Of a stretch of DNA of 38,485 bases, positions 25,946-34,472 are shown in pieces. Within the stretch, counting starts at the first letter, position 1. Each line of letters opens with the position of its first letter. The notes beneath the pieces were generated by a model, which worked only from the letters and a program-made list of their open reading frames with translations, made no database searches and had not been told where the DNA came from. The translations under genes and the position numbers were made by a program. Origin of the DNA: Sphaerochaetaceae bacterium (GTDB lineage: Bacteria; Spirochaetota; Spirochaetia; Sphaerochaetales; Sphaerochaetaceae); contig JAIKXP010000014.1 in NCBI GenBank assembly GCA_024684115.1, forward strand, positions 1-38,485. Direction: 5' to 3'.

Positions 25946-25974
25946 TTGAAAATGCAAATAAATCACTTTATCAT
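25946..25974 (+). promoter_or_regulatory. Promoter of dnaA, near-leaderless
   Basis: TTGAAA (25946-25951), 17-nt spacer, TATCAT (25969-25974), with 8 nt to the ATG at 25983. The expected start is at 25980-25982, leaving no room for a ribosome site. Confidence 0.55.
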
Positions 25975-25982
25975 TTAGAGCT

Positions 25983-27380
25983 ATGGCTTCAGATAATAAA
26001 GACAGAACTGCCGAACTCTGGGAAAGGGCTAACGCAGTCATAAAGGAAAGAATTCCGGAATCAGAGTACAAGACCTGGTTCACAAGAATAAACTTAGGCT
26101 CTCTTGAAGACGGTAAAATCACGCTCTACGCCAATTCTGCCTTCTTCAGGGATAATTTCTCAAAAACTTACAAAAGTCTCGTTGAGGACGCTTTAAACAG
26201 CCTTGGCGAAGGGAATTTCGCTGTAGATGTAAAGATAAAGTCACAGAAGGCCGAATCAGAAAACAAAGCAGCCGATAAGGAAACAGATAAGCTTCCTAAA
26301 GTACAGAAGGATAAACCTTTGGAGAGAAAGACAAACAGAAAAGACGTAGTTTTAAACAGCGCCTATACGTTTGATTCTTTCGTTCCGGGAGACAACAGCA
26401 ACTTTGCCTACAGTGCCTGTCTGGCCATAGCAAAAAATCCGGGCTCGGTATATAACCCGTGTCTGATCTACGGCGGAGTAGGTCTCGGAAAAACACACCT
26501 TCTCCAGAGTATTGGAAACTACGTTCAGCAGAATACAAACCTAAAGGTTATGTATGTTACGGCCGAGAACTTTACAAACGAGTTCATCCAGTCAATCAAC
26601 GACAGAACCACAAGACAGTTTCAGAACAAATACAGAAAGGTCTCCGTTCTGCTCATAGATGATATTCAGTTTCTCCAGAAAAAGGCAGAAACACAGAATG
26701 AGCTCTTCAATACCTTCAATGATCTCTACGACACCGGAAGGCAGATAGTCTTCACCTGTGATAGACCGGTAGAAGAACTTAAAGACATAACGGACAGGCT
26801 GAGAAGCCGCTTCTCCAGAGGCCTAAACATTGACATTCAGCCACCAGATTTCGAGACAAGAATGGCCATTTTGAGGGCCAAGTGCAACGAGAAGAAATTC
26901 CCTATTAATAATGATGTACTTGAGTATATTGCAAACAATATTTCAAGTAACGTCAGGGCTCTCGAATCCTGTATTACAAAGCTCATGGCTTACAGCACTC
27001 TTCTTCAGAAGGACATCTCTATTGAAACAGCAAAAGAGCAGCTGGGTCAGATTATAAATTCCAACAAGGATACGTCCGGAATATCTATTGACCTGATCAT
27101 AAAGACAGTCGCTTCTTACTACAATGTATCTTCTTATGACATAAAAGGTAAGAGCAAGAGTCAGAGCATTGTACTTCCAAGAAAGATTGCCATGTATCTC
27201 TGCCGTAATCTGACTGATTTTTCAACAACCGAGATTGCATCAGAATTCGGAGGAAAGAACCATACTACAGTTATATACAGTATAGAAAAGGTAGAATCTT
27301 TACTCAAATCCTCTGATAACGACACTTCTGCAGTTATTGAAAAGCTCAAGAACCAGATAAAAAACGAGAGTAAAAGGTAA
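25983..27380 (+). CDS. dnaA: Replication initiator DnaA
   Basis: The protein has 465 residues. Domain I (1-80, ELWERANAVIKERIPESEYKTW split around W32), a charged linker (85-125), AAA+ core with Walker A GGVGLGKT (164-171), Walker B LLIDDIQ and arginine-finger region LRSRFSRG, and domain IV with the DnaA signature SEFGGKNHTTV (about 418-428). It opens oriC and binds DnaA boxes. The ATG lacks a Shine-Dalgarno. It is followed by a 224-bp spacer with box-like sites, then dnaN. Confidence 0.98.
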   Translation: MASDNKDRTAELWERANAVIKERIPESEYKTWFTRINLGSLEDGKITLYANSAFFRDNFSKTYKSLVEDALNSLGEGNFAVDVKIKSQKAESENKAADKETDKLPKVQKDKPLERKTNRKDVVLNSAYTFDSFVPGDNSNFAYSACLAIAKNPGSVYNPCLIYGGVGLGKTHLLQSIGNYVQQNTNLKVMYVTAENFTNEFIQSINDRTTRQFQNKYRKVSVLLIDDIQFLQKKAETQNELFNTFNDLYDTGRQIVFTCDRPVEELKDITDRLRSRFSRGLNIDIQPPDFETRMAILRAKCNEKKFPINNDVLEYIANNISSNVRALESCITKLMAYSTLLQKDISIETAKEQLGQIINSNKDTSGISIDLIIKTVASYYNVSSYDIKGKSKSQSIVLPRKIAMYLCRNLTDFSTTEIASEFGGKNHTTVIYSIEKVESLLKSSDNDTSAVIEKLKNQIKNESKR

Positions 27381-27604
27381 AAACAAAGCTGTTCATAACC
27401 TGTGTAATTCCTGATGGATTTCACTCTGCTTCTGTGGAAAAAAATTTTTCTGTGGAATTCATGATTTTCATTTAAGAATTTACGTGTGTTTTATTCTTAT
27501 CAAATACAAGGACTTACTAGGTTATGCACAATTTTTGTGATATTATTACTACGACTACGAAAAAAATTAAATCACTATTAGTTTAGTAACCGGAGATAGA
27601 AAAA
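27381..27604. other. dnaA-dnaN spacer, candidate oriC
   Basis: Non-coding. TTATGCACA (27522-27530) fits TTATNCACA exactly. Near-matches on the other strand: TTATGAACA (27390-27398), TTTTCCACA (27433-27441), AATTCCACA (27451-27459) and AATTACACA (27401-27409). TTCTGTGGAA is repeated at 27430-27439 and 27448-27457. An extended -10 for dnaN (TGATATTAT, 27538-27546) follows the perfect box, which covers the -35 position, so DnaA could repress dnaN. GGAG precedes the dnaN ATG. Confidence 0.6.
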
Positions 27605-28708
27605 ATGAAATTTGTATGTGATAAAGAAACCATTTTAAAAGAAATAACAAATGCCAATGACTTCACTGCACAGAGAAACAGTCTTACAGTTCTCGGAAGC
27701 ATCTATCTTTCACTTGAAGGTAATAACCTCACAGTAAAATCTACTGATCAGAAAATGGGATATGTTTCCTGTATTGAAGTTTCCGGAGAAGAAGACGGAA
27801 CTACTACAGTCATGGGAACAAAATTCCTTGATATCATTAAAACCCTTCCTTCCGGAAATATTATCTTCTTTGAAGAAGACAGACTTCTCAAGATAAAGAC
27901 AGAAAGTGCAAAGGTTGACTTCAAGATTGTCACTGCAGATGCTTCTTCATTCCCTTCAATTGAAATTCCTTCAGAAGATTCTTTCTTCAATGTTTCTCAG
28001 AGAGACCTCACAGACATGATTAACCAGGTTGCTTTTGCTGTCTCTGATGATGAGAGCAAATTTGCCATGAACGGTGCCCTTCTTGAGAAAAATGAAGGAT
28101 CACTTACCATGGTTGCAACAGACGGAAGAAGACTTTCCTATATAAACAGAAAGATTGAAGACCAGATTCCAGAGTTCTCTCCAATTACAATTCCTTCAAA
28201 GTTCCTTTCAATAATCAAAAAGAATTCTTCAAATGAAGGAAACTTCGGAATATGTATTACTGAAACTTCTGTTTACGTAAAGAACAGAAACTTTGTTATC
28301 TTCTCAAGCCTCATCAAGAATGAATTCCCGGCTTACAAGAGGGTAATTCCTCAGTCTCTTTCAAGGAGCTGCATTGTATCCAGAAAAGATCTTGAAGAAG
28401 CCATCAAGAGAATCTCTATTCTTGTTGAAAGCAAGTTCAAGAAGATCATTCTTGATTTTGATAACAATGTTCTTACTGTTTACACACAGAACAACGACCT
28501 CGGAGAAGGTACAGAAGTTCTTGAATGTAAATATGAGGGAGAACATGCAGTATCAGCCATGAACTTCATGTTCCTTCTTGATCCTATCAGAGCCATGGAA
28601 ACTGAATATGTAAATATCTCATTCTCAGACCCTGCCAGACCGTTTGTTGTCAAACCGGAGCCTGAAAGAGATTATCTGCATGTAATCATGCCTATGAATC
28701 TCAACTGA
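27605..28708 (+). CDS. dnaN: DNA polymerase III sliding clamp (beta subunit)
   Basis: The protein has 367 residues, the usual length, with three repeated clamp domains; MVATDGRRLSYIN near residue 165 and the C-terminal HVIMPMNL end are typical. The homodimeric ring tethers polymerase and repair enzymes to DNA and is loaded by the DnaX complex. CGGAG lies 9 nt before the ATG. It heads the dnaN-recF-dciA unit; recF starts 4 nt after the stop. Confidence 0.98.
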   Translation: MKFVCDKETILKEITNANDFTAQRNSLTVLGSIYLSLEGNNLTVKSTDQKMGYVSCIEVSGEEDGTTTVMGTKFLDIIKTLPSGNIIFFEEDRLLKIKTESAKVDFKIVTADASSFPSIEIPSEDSFFNVSQRDLTDMINQVAFAVSDDESKFAMNGALLEKNEGSLTMVATDGRRLSYINRKIEDQIPEFSPITIPSKFLSIIKKNSSNEGNFGICITETSVYVKNRNFVIFSSLIKNEFPAYKRVIPQSLSRSCIVSRKDLEEAIKRISILVESKFKKIILDFDNNVLTVYTQNNDLGEGTEVLECKYEGEHAVSAMNFMFLLDPIRAMETEYVNISFSDPARPFVVKPEPERDYLHVIMPMNLN

Positions 28709-28711
28709 TAA

Positions 28712-29809
28712 ATGCTGATAAGGACCCTTGTTTACTCAGGATTCAGAAATCTCAGGGACGGAAAACTTGATGTCTCATCAAAACAGGTTATTCTCAAAGG
28801 TGAAAACGGACAGGGAAAAACTAACCTGCTTGAGGCTCTCTATATTCTCTGCTACGGATCTTCATTCAGAACTCAGAATTTAAAGGATGCCGTAAAAAAA
28901 GACTCTGATTATTTTTCACTGCGTTCATTTTTCACAGACTCAAACGGCCTTCCAAGGTCAAATGAGGTGGATTTTGACGGCAGCGAGAAAACAATTATTG
29001 TCGACGGAAAACAGATAAGGGACAGAAAGGAGCTTATCTACACAGTTCCATGCATTGTTTTCTCTCATGATGACATGGAGATTGTCAGGGGAGAGCCTGA
29101 AAACAGAAGAAAGTTCTTCAACCAGATTCTCAGTATGTATGACCCTGTCTATTTTGAAGATTTCAGAAAGTATTCAAGGCTTCTCAGACAGAGAAATACG
29201 GTAATAAAGGACAGAAGACTCAACATAATAGACGTTTACGACACGTCACTTGCAAAGGCAGCTATTCCCCTTATAAAAAAAAGAAGGGAGTTCTGTGATG
29301 AATTCTTCAAGATTTTTCCGTCCTACTACAGTAAGGTAAGCGGCTATGACAGCTCAATAAAGATTGAATACAGACCTTCCTGGTCAGATGACATGAGTGA
29401 ATCTGATATTGAAGAGCGCCTTATAAACCAGAGGGAAACAGACATAAGGATGAACACCACTACAAGCGGACCCCACAGGGACAAGTTTGTAATAACAGAT
29501 GAAAAAGGAATCTTTGCAAACACAGCTTCAACAGGTCAGATGAGGCTCGCTTCATTAATCCTCAGGTCTGCACAGGCTCAGTTCTACAGGGAAAAGACAG
29601 GTCAGGACCCTGTTATTCTGATAGATGACGTACTTCTTGAACTTGATTCTCAGAGAAGGGCAAGGTATCTTGAGGCTCTGGGAAACTACAGTCAGGCATT
29701 TTTTACGTTTCTGCCTGAAGAAAAGTATTTTTCTGACATGTTAGACCTCTCAGATACAAAGATTTATAATGTCAGTGAAGGAGGATTTGAACTTGAAAGC
29801 GAAAGATAG
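28712..29809 (+). CDS. recF: Recombination/replication repair protein RecF
   Basis: The protein has 365 residues. SMC-like ATPase: Walker A GENGQGKT (30-37), signature region STGQMRLASLIL (about 270-281) and Walker B VILIDDVLLELD (about 303-314). With RecO and RecR it loads RecA at gaps; recR is also in this window. It starts 4 nt after dnaN without a clear ribosome site, implying re-initiation by ribosomes finishing dnaN. Confidence 0.97.
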   Translation: MLIRTLVYSGFRNLRDGKLDVSSKQVILKGENGQGKTNLLEALYILCYGSSFRTQNLKDAVKKDSDYFSLRSFFTDSNGLPRSNEVDFDGSEKTIIVDGKQIRDRKELIYTVPCIVFSHDDMEIVRGEPENRRKFFNQILSMYDPVYFEDFRKYSRLLRQRNTVIKDRRLNIIDVYDTSLAKAAIPLIKKRREFCDEFFKIFPSYYSKVSGYDSSIKIEYRPSWSDDMSESDIEERLINQRETDIRMNTTTSGPHRDKFVITDEKGIFANTASTGQMRLASLILRSAQAQFYREKTGQDPVILIDDVLLELDSQRRARYLEALGNYSQAFFTFLPEEKYFSDMLDLSDTKIYNVSEGGFELESER

Positions 29810-30116
29810 CCACAGGCATCTGTGCCCTGAAGATCCTCTTGATTCAAAGGTATTTTTTGACCAGGTACTCAAAGACCTCAGAATAGACATGAACTCATCT
29901 GAAAATCAGTTGAAACTTACCTGGAAAATGATAACTGGAGAGCAGATAGGCTCTATGAGCCGCTGCGAAAACATAAAGAACGGAACAGTTTATGTTGAGT
30001 GTACACACCCGGCTTCAGCTGCAGGAATAAGGATGAATTCAAGGGAGCTGATTAAAAAAATAAATTCTGTTTTTCCTGATTTGAATATAAATAAAATCAG
30101 GGTCAGAGTTTGCTGA
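29793..30116 (+). CDS. dciA: DciA-like DUF721 protein
   Basis: The protein has about 107 residues: a KH-like DUF721 domain with TWKMITGEQIGSMSR (about 40-54) and VYVECTHPASAAGI. DciA is the ancestral loader of the replicative helicase DnaB in bacteria lacking DnaC or DnaI; its place after recF is typical. Start choice: TTG at 29793 has AAGGAGG (29778-29784) 8 nt upstream; an ATG at 29769 in the same frame lies before that ribosome site and is less likely. It overlaps recF by 17 nt. Confidence 0.85.
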   Translation: MKAKDSHRHLCPEDPLDSKVFFDQVLKDLRIDMNSSENQLKLTWKMITGEQIGSMSRCENIKNGTVYVECTHPASAAGIRMNSRELIKKINSVFPDLNINKIRVRVC

Positions 30117-30126
30117 AAAACTTAAC

Positions 30127-30155
30127 TTGACCAAACTGAGCTTGAACTATATACT
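30127..30155 (+). promoter_or_regulatory. Promoter of rpmH-rnpA
   Basis: TTGACC (30127-30132), 17-nt spacer, TATACT (30150-30155): among the best in the window. The 7-bp inverted repeat AACTGAG/CTCAGTT (30134-30140 / 30154-30160) spans spacer and -10 and may be an operator or an RNA hairpin. The leader of about 70 nt holds a further CGCATT/AATGCG repeat (30180-30185 / 30205-30210). Confidence 0.65.
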
Positions 30156-30232
30156 CAGTTCTTACCGCGCTTTAAAAAACGCATTTACATAAAAATCCCG
30201 CTTTAATGCGATAAAAATGGAGATAACCCGTT

Positions 30233-30400
30233 ATGAGTTACAAAGGCAAAAGAACCTATCAGCCAAGTAAAGTAAAAAGAAACAGAAAGTTCGGTTTCAG
30301 AGCCCGTATGGCAACAAAGGGCGGCCGTCTTGTTCTTGCAAGAAGAAGAGCAAAGGGCAGACACAGTCTCACAGTTTCTGATGAGAAAAAGCCTTACTAA
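30233..30400 (+). CDS. rpmH: Ribosomal protein L34
   Basis: The protein has 55 residues and is very basic. The family signature is complete: [20 protein letters not shown], then [18 protein letters not shown]. The usual length is 44-50; here the C-terminus is extended by [11 protein letters not shown]. Ribosome site GGAG about 10 nt before the ATG. The gene overlaps the start of rnpA by 20 nt in another frame; the extension provides the overlap. Confidence 0.97.
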   Translation: MSYKGKRTYQPSKVKRNRKFGFRARMATKGGRLVLARRRAKGRHSLTVSDEKKPY

Positions 30401-30728
30401 GAAACAGATAATCAGATCAAAGACAGATATAGATAACCTATTTAAAGCAGGGAAGCGCTATGCTTCGTCCTGCTTTAAATTGTTGGTAAGGCCTAATGGT
30501 CTTGAATACAGCAGGTTTATCGTCATACCTGTCAGACACTTTGGAAATTCAATCAGAAGAAATACCATAAGACGTCAGATAAAAGAAATCTGGCGACTCA
30601 ATCAGGATAAGATTCTTAACGGATTGGATTGTGCATTCATTGTGTATTCGGATTCAGATTTGTCCTATAGCAAGAAAGAAGAAATTTTAATAGATCTACT
30701 CAATAGAAGCGGGTCCCTGAGGGGATGA
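30381..30728 (+). CDS. rnpA: Ribonuclease P protein component
   Basis: The protein has 115 residues from ATG at 30381. The conserved basic helix reads [19 protein letters not shown], an RNR-type motif with Thr in place of the second Arg. It assists the RNase P RNA in maturing tRNA 5' ends. Longer in-frame starts upstream (TTG at 30330) would extend it into rpmH and lack family support. No Shine-Dalgarno is visible, so translation probably couples to rpmH. No yidD follows, unlike many bacteria. Confidence 0.93.
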   Translation: MRKSLTKKQIIRSKTDIDNLFKAGKRYASSCFKLLVRPNGLEYSRFIVIPVRHFGNSIRRNTIRRQIKEIWRLNQDKILNGLDCAFIVYSDSDLSYSKKEEILIDLLNRSGSLRG

Positions 30729-30738
30729 CGCTTTTTTT
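30708..30738 (+). terminator. Possible terminator after rnpA
   Basis: AGCG/CGCT outer stem (30708-30711 / 30729-30732) and TCCC/GGGA inner stem around the rnpA stop, followed by TTTTTTT. The stem is imperfect, so termination may be partial and yidC may be read through. Confidence 0.5.
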
Positions 30739-30793
30739 GTCTTAGAGGGCTTATTACTTCCGTACTCACATACAAAAACTGCGGAGAAACATC

Positions 30794-32611
30794 ATGGAAA
30801 AGAAAACCATATGGATTTTTGTAATTACAATTGTTCTTGTATTTGCATTTATCTTTGTACAGCAGCTTATTACAACATCCAAGGAAGAAAGTACACCTCA
30901 GGCAACAGAAGAAACTGTTGTTGAAGAGGTTGTTGAAAAGAAGGTACTTTCTTCGCTGTATACGCCTGTCTCCCTTTCGGATACCAGACAGACGTTCACT
31001 GTAGAAACAGACTATATTTCAGTAGACTTTGATACAAGAGGCGCATCTGTAAGTTCAATCAAGATGAAGAACTATAATGATGCAAAGGGTGCTCTTGCAG
31101 ACGTTGTTTTCAAGGGAGAGAATGACCATAATGCATTCCTTCTCTACTGGGGAAGCGACCTGGAAGACCCTGTTCTTGACAACTTTGCCTACACAGTCAA
31201 CGAAACTTCTGAGCAGACAGACGTTGTTTTCACAAAAACATACAAAAAGGCTGACGGAAGTACCTTTGATCTTGTTAAGACATTCAGCTTCAAGAACGGT
31301 GAATACCTCTTCCTCGTTACAGTAGACGTAACAGGATCAGAACTCACAGATTCTGACTATATTGTCACACTCGGTTACGAACCGCAGGTTGGACCTACAT
31401 TCAATACTCTGAAGAACAACAACTATGACTACAGACGTTTCTATGTAGGACAGATAAAGAACAACGGAAAGGTTGTCAGAAGTAACGTAAAACTTACAAA
31501 CAACAAGTTCTATTCAACACAGAACTTCAAGTGGATGAGCGTTACCAGTAAGTACTTTACTGTAATCGGTTCTCCTGCTGACGAAGGTTCAAACTACCTC
31601 TATCAGGCAACACAGGGCTCTGGAGACATATACCAGACAAACGGATTCTACATTTCAATCCCGGCTTCTGAAACAGAGAGCAAGACCTTCTACTACTATG
31701 CAGGTCCTCAGCTCAAGGAATTCCTCGGAAGCTACTACAGCGGAACTGACAACGCATGGGGTATCAGAAACCTCAACCTTGATGATGCAATGGAGAGCGG
31801 ATCAATTCTCGGATGGCTTGAAAACATCCTGAAGTTCATCCTTCAGCTTCTCTACAAGATCATTCCTAACTACGGTGTAGGTATTATTCTTGTAACAATT
31901 CTCCTTAAGGTTGTACTGTGGCCTCTTACAAAGAAGAGCACCGCATCTACTGCAAAAATGCAGGCTCTCAACCCGCAGATTGAAGAAATAAAGAAGAAGT
32001 ATCCGGATAATCCTCAGAAGCAGAATATTGAAATGCAGGAGCTGTACAAGAAGTACGGAATCAGTCCTCTCGGAGGCTGTCTCCCAATGCTTATCCAGTT
32101 CCCTATCCTCATTGCTTTCTACGGACTGCTCAACAAGCACTTCGAACTCAGAGGAGCCATGTTCATTCCAGGATGGATTACAGACCTTTCTGTTCCTGAG
32201 ACAGTACTGACACTTGGATTCAACATTCCTCTTATCGGAAACGAAATCCACCTGCTTCCTATCATCTACACGCTGAGTATGATTTTCTCAATGAAGTTCA
32301 CACAGTCTTCAAGCAATTCAAGCGCTCAGAATAAAACAACAATGATGATCATGACATACGGTATGCCGATCATGTTCTTCTTCGTTCTTTATTCTGCTCC
32401 GTCAGGACTGCTTCTCTACTGGACAGTACAGAACTTCCTTTCAATCCTTCAGCAGATTTACACAAACAACAAGCTCAAGAAAGGCGATTTCACAAAGCCT
32501 ATACAGCCTGAAAAGAAGGAATCTGCAGCGGTTCTCAAGTATCAGGAAAAGCTTAAGAAGATGAAGGAAGAAGCTGACAGACAGGCAAAAAACAATAAGA
32601 AGGGTAAATAA
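30794..32611 (+). CDS. yidC: Membrane protein insertase YidC
   Basis: The protein has 605 residues: N-terminal membrane segment (6-26), acidic linker, large extracytoplasmic P1 domain (about 60-310), then the conserved five-helix core (about 350-570), with PLTKKSTASTAKMQALNP and YKKYGISPLGGCLPMLIQFPI, and a basic C-terminal tail. It inserts membrane proteins alone or with SecYEG after SRP delivery. In the first core helix the position of the conserved groove Arg (E. coli Arg366) is Lys372 (VTILLKVVLWPLTK). GCGGAG precedes the ATG. Confidence 0.97.
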   Translation: MEKKTIWIFVITIVLVFAFIFVQQLITTSKEESTPQATEETVVEEVVEKKVLSSLYTPVSLSDTRQTFTVETDYISVDFDTRGASVSSIKMKNYNDAKGALADVVFKGENDHNAFLLYWGSDLEDPVLDNFAYTVNETSEQTDVVFTKTYKKADGSTFDLVKTFSFKNGEYLFLVTVDVTGSELTDSDYIVTLGYEPQVGPTFNTLKNNNYDYRRFYVGQIKNNGKVVRSNVKLTNNKFYSTQNFKWMSVTSKYFTVIGSPADEGSNYLYQATQGSGDIYQTNGFYISIPASETESKTFYYYAGPQLKEFLGSYYSGTDNAWGIRNLNLDDAMESGSILGWLENILKFILQLLYKIIPNYGVGIILVTILLKVVLWPLTKKSTASTAKMQALNPQIEEIKKKYPDNPQKQNIEMQELYKKYGISPLGGCLPMLIQFPILIAFYGLLNKHFELRGAMFIPGWITDLSVPETVLTLGFNIPLIGNEIHLLPIIYTLSMIFSMKFTQSSSNSSAQNKTTMMIMTYGMPIMFFFVLYSAPSGLLLYWTVQNFLSILQQIYTNNKLKKGDFTKPIQPEKKESAAVLKYQEKLKKMKEEADRQAKNNKKGK

Positions 32612-32613
32612 CA

Positions 32614-33348
32614 ATGACCAGAGATTTTGAAGGTAAGACAGAACAGGATGCCATCAGAATGGCAATTGAAGAGCTTCATATTGAAAGAGAAGACTTTGAT
32701 GTTGAGGTCATAGACAACGGAAAACATGGCCTTTTCAAGAGAGGAAATGTTAAGATCCGTGTCCACATTGACACAGATACAGAGCCTGAGCAGGAAAAAG
32801 AAATTAAGCTCCCTGAGGCACCTGAGTATGATTATGAAGAAGATTCCCTCGAAGAAGGAGAAGAGGAAGAAGAGACACTTGAGCCGGATGAGGAATTTGA
32901 AAGCTCAGTGTGCTCCTTCATTGAAGGAATCGTAAAGCACATGGGTTATGACTGTAAGGCAAAAGTCGTTTCAAGAAAGGGCAGAAAGATCTGCATTGAT
33001 ATTGAAAGTGACGACTCAAGCATAATCATAGGCAGAAAGGGAAAGAACCTTGATGCTCTTCAGGTTCTTGCAAACGTCTACGGCGGCAAGACTGATTCCG
33101 AGAGAAAGATTATTGTCGACTCTGAGGATTACAGGGAACGCCACGAAGAACAGATTGTACGTTCAGCATACAAGGTAGCCCAGCAGGTCAGAAAGACAGG
33201 CCGCAGCCGCCTTCTCGAGCCAATGAACCCGTATGAGAGAAGACTTGTCCACACAGCCCTCAATGACGTAACAGGCATTGAGACCAAGAGTGAAGGAACA
33301 GGCCTCTACAAACAGGTCAGAATCAGCTCTACAAAGAAATACAGATAA
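32614..33348 (+). CDS. khpB: RNA-binding protein KhpB (Jag)
   Basis: The protein has 244 residues. Jag N-terminal domain (1-50, EGKTEQDAIRMAIEELHIE), a strongly acidic linker (about 55-108), KH domain with IIIGRKGKNLDAL and R3H domain RSRLLEPMNPYERRLVHTAL. It binds many RNAs and acts in cell-envelope and division control. It starts 2 nt after the yidC stop, the usual yidC-jag pair, and a strong terminator closes the unit. Confidence 0.95.
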   Translation: MTRDFEGKTEQDAIRMAIEELHIEREDFDVEVIDNGKHGLFKRGNVKIRVHIDTDTEPEQEKEIKLPEAPEYDYEEDSLEEGEEEEETLEPDEEFESSVCSFIEGIVKHMGYDCKAKVVSRKGRKICIDIESDDSSIIIGRKGKNLDALQVLANVYGGKTDSERKIIVDSEDYRERHEEQIVRSAYKVAQQVRKTGRSRLLEPMNPYERRLVHTALNDVTGIETKSEGTGLYKQVRISSTKKYR

Positions 33349-33370
33349 TCTGGATAAAAGATTAATTATG

Positions 33371-33404
33371 GGATCATGACAAAAAAGTCATGATCCTTTT
33401 TTTT
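33371..33404 (+). terminator. Terminator of yidC-khpB
   Basis: Perfect 10-bp stem GGATCATGAC/GTCATGATCC, AAAAAA loop, then eight T. It lies between convergent khpB and the kinase gene. Confidence 0.95.
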
Positions 33405-33433
33405 CAAAGAGAACAAATCTTGGAATGGTTTTG

Positions 33434-34453
33434 TCAGTTCTGATTTCTCCAGCTTCCTGATTCAAGCATGGCCTTAAGTTCCTTTCCCTTTTCTTCGGTG
33501 AACTGGGCACCGACCTGCTTGATTATCTGGCCTGCGAGGATGGAGGCAATGGTGCCGCTGTCAACAACATCATAACCCTTGCAGAGGCCGTACAGGAAAC
33601 CGGCTGCATAGGTGTCTCCGGCTCCTGTGGTATCTACAGGAACAGATGGACCCTTAACCGGAATCTCAAAGATTTCTCCTCTGTAGGAGATGAATGAACC
33701 CTTCTTTCCGTTCTTGACTATGGCTGTCTCACAGAGTTTGCCCATGCTCTTGCAGCAAAGCTCAGGATCGTAGTTGTCAAACATGATTCTGGCTTCTTCC
33801 TTGTTTGCAAAAACAATGTCACAGCTGGATTTGATTATGTCCAGGAAGGCATCTCTGTTTCTTCCTACGGCAAACTGATCGGCTATGTCAAAGGAAATCC
33901 TGGCTCCGCTTGATTTGGCAGTGTCTATGGCCTTGTAGATGGCCTCAGTCTGGTTCTTTGTATCAAGCATGTAACCGGTGAAGTGGAAGAAATCAGCCTT
34001 TTTGAGAGTTTCAGTGTTTATGTCTGAAAGACAGAAGTCCCTGTTTGCACCAAGGAAGGTGTTCATGGTTCTGTCAGAATCCGGAGTAATAAGGATTATG
34101 GATGAACCGGTCGGATTCTCTGAAATGCACAGATTATCTTCTACGCTGAGATTCTTGAGGTTCTTTTTATAGATTTCTCCATATTCATCATTACCGACCT
34201 TACCTGCCAGAGCGGTATCTACGCCCATGGCCCTGAGGGTAATTATTGTGTTAGGGCAGGATCCTCCGCATGAGAAGGAAGGTGTCTTATTCTCCTTGAT
34301 GTATTTTGAAAGCTCAAGGCGCTTGTCAACATCAATAAGATTCATGGTTCCCTTGTACAGACCAAGATCCTTAAGTTCTTCGTAAGAAACGGGAACAATT
34401 ACGTCTATAAGGGGATTACCAATTCCATAAACAAAAGGAGTCTGATTCTTCAT
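33434..34453 (-). CDS. PfkB-family sugar/nucleoside kinase
   Basis: The protein has 339 residues from ATG at 34453 (MKNQTPFVYGIGNPLIDVIV). Glycine-rich SCGGSCPNTI in the substrate lid and C-terminal DTTGAGDTYAAGFLYG with the catalytic Asp identify a ribokinase-fold kinase; overall order is closest to adenosine-kinase or ribokinase-like members, substrate unproven. The frame runs upstream to 34594, but that extension has no family character; ATG at 34462 (MNH) is an alternative. An extended -10 TGATAGAAT ends 7 nt before 34453, suggesting a leaderless message. An inverted repeat covers this area. Confidence 0.88.
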   Translation of the reverse strand: MKNQTPFVYGIGNPLIDVIVPVSYEELKDLGLYKGTMNLIDVDKRLELSKYIKENKTPSFSCGGSCPNTIITLRAMGVDTALAGKVGNDEYGEIYKKNLKNLSVEDNLCISENPTGSSIILITPDSDRTMNTFLGANRDFCLSDINTETLKKADFFHFTGYMLDTKNQTEAIYKAIDTAKSSGARISFDIADQFAVGRNRDAFLDIIKSSCDIVFANKEEARIMFDNYDPELCCKSMGKLCETAIVKNGKKGSFISYRGEIFEIPVKGPSVPVDTTGAGDTYAAGFLYGLCKGYDVVDSGTIASILAGQIIKQVGAQFTEEKGKELKAMLESGSWRNQN

Positions 34454-34472
34454 GTGATTCATTCTATCACAT
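34452..34472. promoter_or_regulatory. Inverted repeat over the kinase -10 and start codon
   Basis: Perfect 7-bp arms ATGTGAT (34452-34458) and ATCACAT (34466-34472) with a 7-bp centre. On the minus strand it overlaps the -10 (TAGAAT, 34466-34461), the transcription start and the first ATG bases: an operator-like dyad. The spacing (TGTGA-N9-TCACA) is wider than a CRP site (N6). Confidence 0.6.

Noticed and set aside
34452-34472. CRP/FNR site at the kinase promoter.
   Set aside because: Half-sites are separated by 9 bp, not the 6 bp of CRP; no FNR core.
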